A DNA stretch of 64,000 nucleotides from Dactylellina haptotyla. Lineage: Eukaryota > Ascomycota > Orbiliomycetes > Orbiliales > Orbiliaceae. The stretch lies in contig CM062379.1 of the NCBI GenBank assembly GCA_031310005.1, positions 3,348,001-3,412,000 on the forward strand, written 5' to 3'. Positions 22,157-34,600 of this stretch are shown in pieces; position 1 is the first letter of the stretch; every line of letters starts with the position of its first letter. The notes beneath the pieces are model-generated. The model was not told the DNA's origin. It was given only the letters and a program-made list of their open reading frames with translations, and did no database searches. The position numbers and the translations under genes were made by a program.

Positions 22157-24441
22157 AAAACCCGATCTGTATAAATCTTCTTCATATTCACTTCATTGTA
22201 CCATATTATCCATATTTCTTTTTATTTCTTGTATTATTTTTCATTGCTGTTGCTCTTCTTTTTACATCGGCGCATCTGGAAGGGGATTCTTACCATAAAA
22301 GCAAGCATCCGCACTTTTTTTCTTCTGTTTACATACTCTTCATACAGACGATGTCACGATGGGCTTTGTTTCTTTACCGGCGTTTACTTGCTATCAGGGA
22401 TTGATTGAGAGAGAACCACCAAAAAACTGGCTGGAGTTTTTTCTTTTTACATCATGCACAGAGTGCATGCATTGTTTTGTATTTTTCTATCGTTTTTCTC
22501 TCATCTCTCGGACGCTACGACAAATAAAATACCCCATTACGTTGAATAGCTAGTTAATTTGAAGCATACACATACCAACATATATTAAAACAATAAATAA
22601 ACAAAAAATCATTACCATTACCATTTCTCATTCGTTTCAAACCAACATTTCCAAGACAATGTAGACAACGCGAACGGAGGGACCCTCTTCCCGCCCGTTT
22701 CGCATAACCCAGCAACAAAAAAGAATGCAATGACGCCGCGAAATGATGTAATCGCTAAAACCAAAAAAAAAAAAAAAAAACCAACGTGACAGGAGCAGCG
22801 CACATCCAACAACATTTTTGGAACCAAAAAAAAGTTGTGTGTGGCGTGACGAGGTACGAACTCGTCGGCCTGCATATGCAGGGAAGTTGCTGGAGGGAAC
22901 TGACAAACGAGTATTCCTTTTTCCCTGGCACCTATGTGGTACAGGCTGCCGACTATCAGACATCGCTTCTGATTCTTCTTCTTCTGCCCTTTTTTTATTA
23001 TCGATAGACGATCCGGGTGCGAAAGCGGTTCATGGGTGTGTTCTTGTGCCACCCTTTTGTCGAAAGGGCGGATATACGGCTCATCCTTTTTTAAAATCTA
23101 TTCTCACAGAAACAGGTAGTTTTTGGATAGTACTTTTATTCTGCTCAGCCTGTACAGCTGTTTCAATATCTCTCTCACAAGCTCGGATGGCCGATGGTAG
23201 CTGGACCCGATCCGATTGAACGGCCGAAAACCGAACGAAAGAAAAATTGCTCGATGATTCGGTTTCTCCAGATTTCGACATATTCCAGGGGACCTGATGA
23301 GTCGAACAAACATCCCAGGTCCTCTAGCCTCTCATCGGGGAATATTTAAGAGAAAGAAAAAAACAATTAACAAATAAAAACGAACTCTCCTTCCACGTCT
23401 ACGAAAAAGGCAAACAACGGAAAAGAAAAAACTCTCCAGGACCCCACCGAAAAACTTGGCGATCGATCCGGCTTAAAATTCGCGGTCGAGTAATATCAAA
23501 GTAACTTTTCAGATACTTTATTTAGTTTTATTATTTCTCCCGTAGAAAGTTCCATGCGTAATGTCTTGGGAACCTTAAACAGAGAGCCACAGCGAAAAGG
23601 AAAAGGAGGGGTGTACCTGTCTGGTCCCGCACCCATCGGAGGCGGCCGATAAGAAGGACATCTGAGATACAACGTCCGAGTGGCGCGATAGTTTGCGATG
23701 CCGCACTGCCGTTATATGCACATATATATCTCCGCTTGACACGTTTTTTCTTTATAATTCCGTTCGAGCTGCAAGTAGGGCCTTACGAGGCAGACGTAAT
23801 TTTACTATTCTTCCTTTCTTCTTCTTCTTTGCCTGCAATGTCCACGTGGGTGATTTTATATACATAAAGTGCCCAATAGGTGGCCTGGGAGAGCTCTTTC
23901 TGTAGAAATCGCTCTATGATGACGGGCTCCTCGGTGATATAATGATGTTCACGTCCCTTTATAATTTACGAAACAGAGGCTTATACATTCAGCTCCCTGG
24001 GTAATTCCAAGAAGTAGGCATCGTGAAATGGGCGAACCCCGAAATGGGGAAATATAGGAGCTCTTTACTCCTGTTTTTGATATTTTCATTATATGTGAAG
24101 ATATCTAGATATGTCTTCAATTGAGGAAATGCATTGCCATAAGTGATCGTCTTTATTCGTATTCGTTATCCAAGTAAAAGAAGCTGAACAAAAAAACAAT
24201 AAGCTCCATCCCCGAGATGTGCCACCGGTTACCTGAAAACGCCGCGCTAGAATAATGCCACAGAGCAAGCAAGCAAGAAAGAAATCAAAACATGGTTATG
24301 GGAGAGACAAAATAGTTTAATCGAGGATCCTGCTCGCTCTCCCCGTTCTATAGGTAATCGTTGCGGAATTCCAAAGACAGTTTTTTTCCCTTTTTTGTTT
24401 TTTTGATATATTGTGAAACCTTCAAATGGCAGTCTAGCTGC
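22157..24441. other. 2.3 kb region between convergent arrestin and Slx8 genes
   Basis: It probably contains long 3' UTRs from both sides; T-rich sequence follows the arrestin stop. An A run of 18 lies near 22760. The motif AGATATCTAGATAT occurs at 24099-24112 inside a longer near-palindrome (24097-24118). No coding frame is convincing. Confidence 0.5.
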
Positions 24442-25603
24442 TTAGGCCTTGCCTTTGCCCTTTCCCTGTATCTTTTTAATGAACTTCAGTTCCAAAGGGA
24501 CGATGTCTTTGATCACGACCTTGCCACGGCAGACGGGGCACTTGCCGTGCTTCGCGTTCGGCTTCCCAAATCTCAGGGTCGTCTTTATGCAGTCGTTGCA
24601 GAAGAGGTGACCTGTGTGTTTATCACGTGACGTCAGTATTTTTCGATATCGAAGAGAGTTGAGAGGAAAGAGATGCCTTACCGCAAGATGTGGCGCTTAG
24701 ATCGGTGGGATCATCGAGACAGATGACGCATTTGAAATCTGCGATTCGTCGTCTGGCGTTCCCTTCCTCCCGTTGCTGCTTAAGCATCTGCTGTTGGACT
24801 AGCTTTTGGACATCATCGTCGTCCTCGACATCGATCATATCGACGACTTCGGCGGCTTCAACCTTAGCTTTCTTAGACGCTGGTTCAGGGGATGGCTTGA
24901 GCGACGGTTCGGATTCTAGACGTGATCGTTTGAGGGACGGTGAAGTCGTGGTGGGTTTTTGTTTTGATGCTGATGTGGGGGGTGGCGCTGGCGGTTGTGC
25001 GGCCGTCGTGGAGCGGCTTTGGGGAGGGGGAACAGCAACAGGAGCCTGGGGAGCTGTCCTGCGAGCGTGAGGGCGGTTCGTCGATGTGGTTTGTTGTGAG
25101 CGAGGGGCGCTCTGGATGGTGGGCGCGGTGTACCATGCCGGCTCGGGGGAGTCTTCTTCGACGCCTGAAGATGAAGATGTAGATGAAGCTGATTCGGTCT
25201 CTTCGGTGTCGTCTGTGGAGCCGGAGTATTGCTCTGGGGAGGCGCTTTCCGAGTCTGCGGAACCGGCACTGGAGGAGGATGAGGTGGAGGTGGTGGTGCT
25301 TTCGTCAAGGCTTTCATCGTCGGGTTCGCTGAGGAAAAGACCGGGCGAGTTCTGAGAGGAAGAGTCTGTGGCTGATGTGGAGGGCGTGGCGGAGAGAGAA
25401 GCGGAGGACGGGGTCGCGATGTTGCGGACGACACGCCTCCGGATGGGAGGCTGTAGAGGAGGAGGGGCGATGTTGGCGGCGGCAGCTCTTGTCGCGACTC
25501 TGGGTCGAGGAGGGGGGGGCTGGTTCCTGGGCATTCTGGCGGAAGCGCCTGGCTGGCGGCGTAGCATCGGTGAGGAGGATGTGAGGTCGATAACGTCTGC
25601 CAT
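24442..25603 (-). CDS. SLX8: SUMO-targeted ubiquitin ligase, Slx8/RNF4-like
   Basis: Two exons, complement(24442-24611, 24682-25603), code for 363 residues. Slx8-type ligases ubiquitinate SUMO-modified proteins in the nucleus and protect genome stability. The N-terminus begins MADVIDLTSSSP, a classical SUMO-interacting motif (VIDLT). A second SIM-like stretch, VVDMIDVEDDDD, lies near residue 267. Between them is a long Ser/Pro/Thr-rich disordered region. The C3HC4 RING at the C-terminus is split by the intron: FKCVICLDDPTD, SATSCGHLFCNDCIKTTL, GKCPVCRGKVVIKDIVPLEL. The ending KDIVPLEL is typical of Slx8. The intron lies inside the RING (between Cys-Gly and His), which makes the RING unreadable without splicing. 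Confidence 0.9.
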
Positions 25604-26776
25604 TGCAGTGGAGGTTGAGATGGAGATGGAGCCAGTCCGGAAGCTCGCTGGCGAGGAGGAGAGAGAAAGGAGGTGAGGTGAGGTGAGGTGAGGTGAGGTG
25701 AGATGAGGTGAGGTGAGGTTGAGGGTTGGAGGTGGCCGAAGGGGGAAATCGAAGGTTGGGAGCGAGGTGGCGGATGGATTTGGGCAACGGTTCGCGATTC
25801 TTTCTTCTCAGCAACGTTCGATCAGAGCCCGCCCGCAGCTGGTAGCAACGTCAATACGGGCAACCGCATAGCTGATAAATATAAATGATATAAAAGAGAA
25901 AGGAATCGGGGAAGGAGCGTCGACGTGCAGGTGGCCCCGTCGAATGGGTGCGAAGGTCGTGGAGACACGGCTCGCAGTCGCGAAGCACCGCAGAAAAGGA
26001 GGTTGCCACCACCCACCGCCGCATCCCTGCCATTCTACTACTCTATTTTTTTTATATACATAAATACAAAGAGTATATCATTATTAATCTCTTATTGCTA
26101 CGACGCTGTTTGGGAGAACATCGCGGAAACAGCGCAGTCCTCTGAGGCTCAACTCGGATTTTCCCTTTCGTTCATAGTTTCTTTTTGGTGCAAAAGGAAT
26201 GCCTCCCTTCGAGTGTCTGCGATCGATTCGGGCGAGATCAGAGCCTGCAGACGCTTTGTCCCGGGCCTCGACGGAGAGAATCGCCCAGGCTGCCCCGCTA
26301 CCTGCGCCTTGAGCCTGGACTAGCCCGAAAGGACATCCATTCTTCTGCCGTTTTTTTCTTGGGCTTCCGGCGTGATTGGTTTGTGCCGTTGTGCTGTTTC
26401 TACAAAGACAACCTGAGCGTCGAGATACTACTATCGTGTGGAAAGACTATGTGATGTAATGTATGTATATTGGAATCGGTGATAATGTCAAATGCGGGCT
26501 GCATCCACCTGCGTCTGCCCCCGGTCCCTCGATTGGCTCTGATGGCACACTAGCGACGTTTCGGGCCATCTCGCCAGGAAAGATTTTTTGGCGGTGTTGC
26601 CAGAATGCAACTGCAACTCCCCGCCAATTAACTCCAACATCCACCTCATCGACCACCCCGTTCTCACCGTACAATCACCCACAGCATCCGCAGCGGATAT
26701 GGTGATCGCACGATCATGATCTTGCTCGAAAGTGCGAATTACCGTCTCCCGTCTTCCCACCCTCCCCGCCCGTGAC
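25604..26776. other. Divergent promoter region between Slx8 and Mip1
   Basis: About 1.17 kb. It includes the Slx8 5' leader with a 10-unit pentanucleotide repeat and the Mip1 promoter. No further gene seen. Confidence 0.55.
25671..25720. repeat. Pentanucleotide microsatellite (AGGTG)10
   Basis: Ten tandem 5-bp units run from 25671 to 25720. Eight are perfect AGGTG, one is AGATG and the last is AGGTT. They lie 68-118 bp upstream of the Slx8 start, so its leader or promoter reads as a CACCT array. The array is likely length-polymorphic. Confidence 0.9.
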
Positions 26777-29700
26777 ATGCATCGAATATGGCGAGTCGCG
26801 CGAGTCGCACCCCGCCAACCCGCCACCATAACCACCACCACCACCTCTCTCTCGCTCTTATGTAGACGGATCCCACGCACACGATGCCTGACCACTGTAG
26901 CAAAACCGGGTTCTACTTTGGTACCTACTGCTTCAATCTCTTCTCACCCGGACGAATCTTTGTCTGCAGTAGCTTCTTCGTCTGTGCAACATCTGTCCTC
27001 ACACGACCAGGCGACTACCCCGGTTGAATCCACGGGTTCCGCAGTGCAGACTCTTCTCGCACAGCAAAATGCATCTCCTGCCTCAGATACCCTACGGGAA
27101 TCCGTACTACCAAGAGCACGTATGTTACACACGAGTCTATGCATTGGTGTTCCATAAAATTCAAAATTACTAAAAGTGGCAAAATATAGGCTTCAACGAG
27201 ATCGAGGTGCAGCATATCAGTGATAAGCTGCACCAGCAGATATTCGGATCCGACCCTCCCAAACCCCCTCCGGACCTCGTCCAGCTAGCCAGAGAACATC
27301 TCGACCTCCACGACCTCCTCGGAAAACAATCCGCCCCTACCGACCCCATTGGTTTCGAACTGCCAAAACTTCACGGGAAGACCCTCGACGAGCATTTCTT
27401 CAAACTAGGTACTCACACCGGACAGCCATGGCTGGGATTGGCTCAAAATTTTTCAGATGCCGCCTCAGAACTTCCGTCCCGGCCGGGGAAGTGGAATGTG
27501 GAAAAACCAGGGTGGACAAAGTACGAGGGAAACAAGATGATTCACGGGAAAGGCCCGGATGAGGAGGAAATGTTGGTTTTCGACGTGGAGGTTCTCTACA
27601 AAATCAGTCCATACGCTGTTCTAGCCTGCGCCGCCAGTCCCACAGCCTGGTACAGCTGGATATCGCCACAGGTGCTGGGAGAATCGGATACCGACAAGCA
27701 TCTCATCTCTTTCGGAGACCCCAAGAAACAGCGTATAGTCATCGGCCACAACGTCAGCTACGACCGCGCTAGGATCGCAGAAGAGTACAACCTCGAACAA
27801 ACGGGAAATTTCTTTCTCGATACGATGTCTTTGCATGCGGCCGTGAACGGCATGTGTTCTCGTCAGCGACCTACCTGGATGAAACATCGAAAAAACCAGG
27901 AACTCAAGGAAAAGATAGCGGCAGGGGTCGACCCAGAACTCTCGACCATGATGAACAAGGCTGTCGAAGAACTTGAACCTGAACTCTGGGTCGATCACAG
28001 CTCGATGAACTCGTTACGGGATGTCGCAGCATTCCATTGTGGTATATCGGTGTCCAAGGAAACCCGCGACATGATGGGGGAGATGCAAAATGTGAAAGAG
28101 TTGGAATCAAATCTGGATGCCTGCTTGAGTTATTGCGCTATAGACGTTGCTACCACTCACCAAGTGTTCAAATCAGTCATGCCTGCTTTTCTCGTAACCT
28201 GTCCGCACCCCGTCAGTTTCTCGGCTCTCAGGCATATGGGGTCCCTTCTCCTGCCCGTAAACTCGTCTTGGAGTAACTACGTCGAGACTTCGGAGAAAAC
28301 ATACACGGACCTGCTCGCGAAGGTGAAGAGCCACTTGGAATCCTTGGCCGAACTGGCTGTTAATATCAGTTTCGGATCAGGGACTAGGGAGGAGATGCTT
28401 GCCGCGGAGCAAAGAATTGTGGTACAGGCGGCGCTGCTCTCGGAAGAAAATAAGGGCTACGAGCGGATATTGGCTGAAGAAAAGAAGCTCCTGACGAAAG
28501 AAAAGATGTTGACTAAGTTACTAGACAAAAAGCCTAGAGCTGAACCTGAAGTCAACCCGGAAACCGAACAAGCGCCTAAGAAAAGAGGGCGGCCGAAGAA
28601 AGTGACTAATGAGACGAAGACGCTGTCACCAAAGGCCCAAAAGGAACTGGAAGCTATCAAAACCACCTTGAAAGAGCTCGAATCTAAGAAAGCGGCCGCC
28701 CTCAAAACGGTAACTAAGATGGAGAATACCCTGGCGCTTCTGAAAGCTTCAATTGCTCGAGACAAATCCAAAGCGGAGAACCGAATAGTTGATATTAATA
28801 GAAACCCCTGGAAACCCGAAAACGCCTGGTTGAGTCAACTCGATTGGAGCGGCCGCGAGATAAAATACAAAAAGCAAAAGAAGCCAACTGATCCCCTCGT
28901 CCCCGTTGCTCGCCAGAAGCTGCCTGGATACCCGAGCTGGTACAAAGACCTCTTCCCCAAAACCGATGGTCCGATGAGCATCTCGGTCCGCACTCGTGTC
29001 GCGACGTTGATGCTACGACTCACATGGGATGGATTTCCGCTCGTCTGGACCGACAAACACGGCTGGACTTTCCGCGTCCCGCTCAAAGATGCACATCAAT
29101 ATGCTAAAACACCACTGGCGATCTGTGACGAACTAGAAGCGGAGTCGAACCCGCACGTGGCGAATGACACCGACGGAGTGTATTATAAGCTTCCGCATAA
29201 TGGGAACGGGAGCACCCGGTGTGTGAATCCGCTGGCGAAAGGGTATCAGCGGTACTTTGAGGATGGGGTGATGACATCGGAGTTTGCGCTAGCGAAGGAA
29301 GCGTTGGATATGAATGCTGCCTGTTCGTATTGGATCAGTGCCAGAGAGAGGATCAAGTCGCAGTTTGTAGTTTGGGAGAACCCGAAAGAGGAAGAAGCCA
29401 ACATCGATATGAAATTTGCACCGAATGTGACGCAGACCCTGACGCACCCTACCGAAGGAGTTAGAGCGAATATTGAAATCCTTCCTGCGGAGAACCTGGC
29501 CAACGGTGGCGACAAAACGGCAAAAGTAGATATGGAAATATCGTCTAGTGCGGGGATGGAAGATTCGATAACCACTGATTTCACGCCTCGGAAGGACCTC
29601 GGTTTGATCCTGCCGCAGATTGTGACTATGGGGACGATTACACGACGTGCGGTTGAGAATACCTGGTTGACGGCGAGTAATGCAAAGAAGAACAGAGTCG

Positions 29701-31089
29701 GTTCCGAACTCAAGGCGATGATTCAGGCACCCCCAGGCTATTGCTTCGTGGGTGCCGATGTTGAGTAAGTTTTTCAGTTGTAAGAGGTAGTTTTTCGTTT
29801 GCTAATATGTCGTCAGCTCTGAGGAACTCTGGATTGCTAGCTTGATCGGTGATGCGGAATTCAAAATGCACGGCGGCAATGCGATTGGTTTCATGACCTT
29901 GGAAGGTTCTAAAGCCCAAGGAACAGACATGCACTCCCGAACTGCCGAAGTTCTAGGTATTTCGAGAAACAACGCTAAAGTGTTCAACTACGGAAGAATT
30001 TACGGTGCTGGTCTGAAGTTCGCTGCCAGCTTGCTCCGACAATTCAACCCGAAGGTCAACGAAGCCGAGGCGAATGTCATTGCGGGTAATCTCTATACCG
30101 TCACCAAAGGAACAAAGACGACGAAGAAGGTTCTTTCCGGAAAACCTTTCTGGCGCGGAGGAACAGAGAGTTTTGTCTTCAACAAGTTGGAGGAGTTTGC
30201 AGACCAGCATTTCCCCAAGACACCTGTTCTCGGAGCTGGAATTACCCAAGCGCTGCAGAAGGCGCATATCAATAAGGGCGCGTTCTTGACGTCTCGAATC
30301 AACTGGGCGATTCAGAGCTCCGGTGTCGACTACCTGCACCTCCTCATTGTCTCGATGGACTACCTGATTCAACAATACCAACTCAAAGCGAGATTAATGA
30401 TCACAGTGCACGATGAAATCCGGTATATTGTCCAAACAGCTGATAGGTACAAGGTCGCCATGGCGCTCCAAATTGCGAACTTGTGGACTAGATCTATGTT
30501 CGCACAACAGATGGGCATCAACGACTTGCCGCAATCTTGTGCCTTCTTTTCCGCAGTGGATATCGACCACGTCCTTCGAAAGGAAGTCGATCTCGACTGC
30601 GTTACACCCTCGAACCCCATTCCAATTACACCTGGCGAATCGGTAGATATAACTCAGCTTCTCGCTAATCCTGAAGCCCAGCTCCCTATAGGCCAGGAGA
30701 GGACATCCCCGGAGAAATTTACGGATATCATATACGAACCCCGCAAACCGATTTTGGAGGAATTGGCAGAACAATCTAAAACAAACATCTATACGCTTAA
30801 AGCGCAGGTGGCTAAGACGGATAAGGACGTCCTCAAAGTCATCAAGGAGATGAAAATCGAAGCGCCCGAGTTGATGAGACAGACGCCGGCGAGGGGTGCG
30901 CGTTCTATCCATGATACCTTGTGGGAGGACGATGGCTCCGATCCGTGGAATTATATTACCATGCAAGGAACACCGTTGGATCAACCCCGCCAGGAGGGAT
31001 ACGGTTGGGAGGTGGGCGGTGATCCGCAACCCGCGAAGGTTGCTAGGAAGAGATTCACAGTTAGGAGACCTCAGCCGGTGATGTGGTGA
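26777..31089 (+). CDS. MIP1: Mitochondrial DNA polymerase gamma, catalytic subunit
   Basis: Exons 26777-27119, 27190-29764 and 29817-31089 give 1396 residues. The enzyme replicates and proofreads mitochondrial DNA. The first in-frame ATG (26777) starts an Arg-rich presequence (MHRIWRVARVAPRQP). Exonuclease motifs are Exo I (LVFDVEVLYKISPYAVLA), Exo II (VIGHNVSYDRARIAEEY) and Exo III (LSYCAIDVATTHQVF). Family A polymerase motifs are A (VGADVDSEELWIASLIGDA, split by intron 2), B (RNNAKVFNYGRIYGAG) and C (MITVHDEIRYIV). The linker between exonuclease and polymerase holds a charged coiled-coil insertion with the AT-hook-like core KKRGRPKK at about residues 578-585. A C-terminal extension of about 180 residues follows motif C and its downstream helices, as in other filamentous fungi. 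It is convergent with TEL1. Confidence 0.96.
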
Positions 31090-31617
31090 ACGACTTCATT
31101 ACATCTTTAATGATGATATGGTTGGTGGTCCGTAGATTTGCTACATGCATGCAAGTGCAGTACATGCTCCTTTCTTTCTTTATAATTTTTTTTTTTTTTT
31201 GTTTTCATACTATTCTTCGCTCTTGGGTTTCTTTTCCTTTTATGGGTGGGTGTTTGATGAGTTTTTCTTCTCGCATTTTTTTGTATCGGTCTCTAAAAAA
31301 AGTTCGAGGGGACTTTGATTTGCATTTATTGGTGTTTTCTGGTCGTTTTTTATCTTTTTTTTTTTTTTAAAAAAAAAATCGCCTTTTCCTTGTTTAGTAC
31401 TGTCTTTAATGACGGGACTAGACTTTGTATATATATTTATTCGTTTCTTTAGTGCTAAGTAGGTGTCAAAAATATCAAATACTACCATTAATAATACATA
31501 TATTGAGAATTTCGAGAGCTCTGTAATTATCCTCTATTCCCAAGGAAACGCCTCGCTATCCCACGTAGAAGAACGAAGCTAAGGAAAATATTGGTATCGA
31601 TGCGTCCAAAGGCATCG
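31090..31617. other. Intergenic region between convergent MIP1 and TEL1
   Basis: It contains long T runs (31189-31200 and about 31357-31368), the latter followed by an A run. These may form a hairpin at the shared 3' ends. No gene seen. Confidence 0.55.
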
Positions 31618-34600
31618 TTAGACATAAGCCGCCCAACCTGTATTATAGTTGTTAGTCATGATCTAAAGGTGAACTATCAGAAGGGTTTTTGCAACCTACC
31701 ACCGTATAAAACCGCCAAATTCTTCACATCTCCGGCCTCAGTAATCAACTCGTTAACCGTTGCCTGCACGCTCAACGTCTTACTCAACTTTTTCATGACC
31801 ACAGTCAACGCTCTATCCGCCTCGCTCGCATTCGTCGTCTCCCCGACCTTCTTCGCCCCGCCAGCCTCATTGTTCCCATTGTTATTATTCCCCACCCCGA
31901 TTTCTTCCTGCATCTTCTTCGCCCTCACAGGTGAAATCGTCCAGGAATACAGCGGATCATACCGCAACACGTCTAGAATAGTCATGATATTGTGCGCTTC
32001 GTCCCGTAACACGGAGAGCGTGAACTCGCAGCATCGCTGGAACACACCCTCTGTCTTCGTGATGCCCATCCCGTCGACGATATCCCGGGTTAGTCTGAAG
32101 GGTACTACTTCGGGAACCGGCAGGACACGGCCTTGCTCGAACGCCACGCCGAGGTCGATGTGGACTACCTCACCGCTGCGTTCATCCAGGAGGATATTGT
32201 GACCGTGCCGATCGCCTAGGCCGAGGATGTGCCCGAGGATCGAGATTGCCGCTGTGCTTCTGGTGTACGCTAGACGTTTGCTAAACCAGTCGTCCGGACC
32301 AGTGAATTTGTGGAAGAAGAAGAAGCGCATGACCGGCTGGAAGTGTTTCATCACCTGTTCGAAGACCTTGACTCTCGTTTCACGGGTTTTGTCTTGCGCT
32401 CGCTGTATTTCCGTGCGGCATTGTTGAGCGCGCCAGTCTTTCGGATAATAGCTCTGGTGCGCTGGGAGGAGGTATTCATGAAGCGGGACGGTGTGGAGGA
32501 CGAATTCGATGATGCCAGATGTGGTGGAGAGGGGCACGACTTTGTAGGTTCTGATAGCTAGGCTTCGTTGACGGGTGATACGGCTCTTTTGGAGAAGTTC
32601 GCTGACCTGTTCGAAGACTTGCTCCATGATTGCGTCTTGACGGAGGTCGTCGTTGCCGCCTTTAACGAGGAGCTTGTAGCGGCCGCCGTTGGATGCACGG
32701 CAAGCGAGGATTTTGGGCATGCTGATGCCGCTGGCAATGCCAATGTCTGGTTCGAACATCTTCATAAATGGGGTTTTAGCGTATGAGCAGTCTGGGCGGA
32801 CGTCGACACGCATGGTGGGGGGTGGAATGCGACATTTGGGGATATCTTGGTCGAAGAGCTTCCAATGCCGCGGAAGCAGTTTCTTGAAGGACACGCTGCT
32901 TAGTTTCTTCTCAACCTTCTCCTGCGCGAGGTTTATGAAGTGTTGAGTGGCGAGGGTTATGTTGTACGTGAGCGTACTGGAGATCGGATCTTCGGCGAGG
33001 AGCTTGAGCATTCTCTTCGCTGCGGTTTGTCGACCCATCGCTGAGGGATCTTTGTTATCGCGCCGGATGACCTGACGCTCTAAAGCAAGGATCTGGTACA
33101 TGCCATGATACGGGTGGTCCCTGCAGATGCGGAAGATGAGGGTGAAGAGCAGTGTTTGGAACTTGTCTTCATCGTTGAGAAGACGGGATGAAAGTTGGTT
33201 CATCATTGGGATGAACTTGCGAGATGCCACACCTTCTAATGGTGCCTTTTCCGCCGCTACATTTGCTCCTTCGTTGTTCGAATGCTCTAGCCAGAGAGAG
33301 CAGAAACGAGTAGCATCGCTATCGTAGTCGTCGCAGGTGATCAGGCATTTAAGGTAATTATCCAGACAGTTTTCCAGGAATAGTTGTCTGTTGTTGTATA
33401 ATCGTTCGTATTCTTCCTTATCGATTGTGAGGAGGACGCCTGCTTTCTTTCTAAAGTTACGGTAGTTGTCCGCCTTGGAGCCGGTGGCGCTCCGAACAAG
33501 TCGTTCTAGTTCGAGATACTCTTCTTCCTTTTGCTTCATGAGCTTTTCAGCACGTTTTAGGTCCTCAAGGTTGCCTTGATCTTGAAGCTGCTGGCTGCAA
33601 AACATCGCGAACTGATGGTAAACCTTTCCATCACTTGCGGTTACAACGCCTTTCTCCAGTTCCTTTACAGCTCTAGTGAAATACTCCTCCATGACGACGT
33701 CTGGTTTCCTCAAACGTGCTTCAGCGGTCCAGGTAGCCTGTGGAACTTAATTAGTGCGCAGCTCTAGTGTTTTCTCAGAACACCGATGAATAATGTCTTA
33801 CCGTCTTTGCAAGAAGCTCTGGGCGGCCAATTGGTATTGCTTGCTTCAGGTAGCCACTGTCCTGTTCTGATATCTCGAGAAGTGGCTGCAACATGCCAAT
33901 CGCGGGCAATGTTTCCCCTTGATCCCATAGAACAGTGGCGGCTTCCAATGTTGCGGCTGCCTCGATTTCCAGTCCAATATCTCTGCATGGTGCGATCATC
34001 TCACCCAAAGACACAGAAGTTGTCAATGATTTCTGTAGGATATTGTGACTCCTGGAGATTTGGCACATCTTGATCAAAGTCTTTGCCTCTAGTAGACGTA
34101 CTGACTGAATCTCAACCCGAGCGTTAGCTCGCAAATGTGGTCTCTTGACCATGGAGCGGCAGGTAGCCATTCGAGCCGAGTATATATCATCCACATCGTT
34201 GAAACTGCAAAGAATGTTAGTAAGTTCCCCCACTAATAAAGAAAGAGCTATATATACCTCCCAGTCTCCATCCATTTATCACGAGTGTAGAGGTTTTCGT
34301 AAATCTTTCTAAGAGATGTTCCATCCTCTGCACTCAGAACTTCTTCAATCTCCCAGAGCATTGCCAGTGTTCGCATATTTGCCGATAGTCCCAGACTTGT
34401 TTTCTCTGGTGACAGGACTTGTTGCAAACATGCCAAATACGGTTCATTCAGAGATGTTGACACAGACTTCATATCTGTTTTGAGGTTCAAAGATTGTAAT
34501 GCTCGGTATATTTCGCTAGAACTAGATGTGCAGTTGGCTGGGCATGGTAGGTCCCACTGCTCTAGTTTCCAAGCTGTTTTGAACGTATTATCTTCATGCT

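Noticed and set aside
24885-25814. Pro-rich minus-strand frames in other phases over Slx8
   Set aside because: Shadows of the low-complexity Slx8 coding region and of the CACCT repeat.
31357-31378. T run followed by A run between MIP1 and TEL1, like a bacterial terminator
   Set aside because: Nuclear fungal genes do not use rho-independent terminators; probably homopolymer drift at 3' ends.
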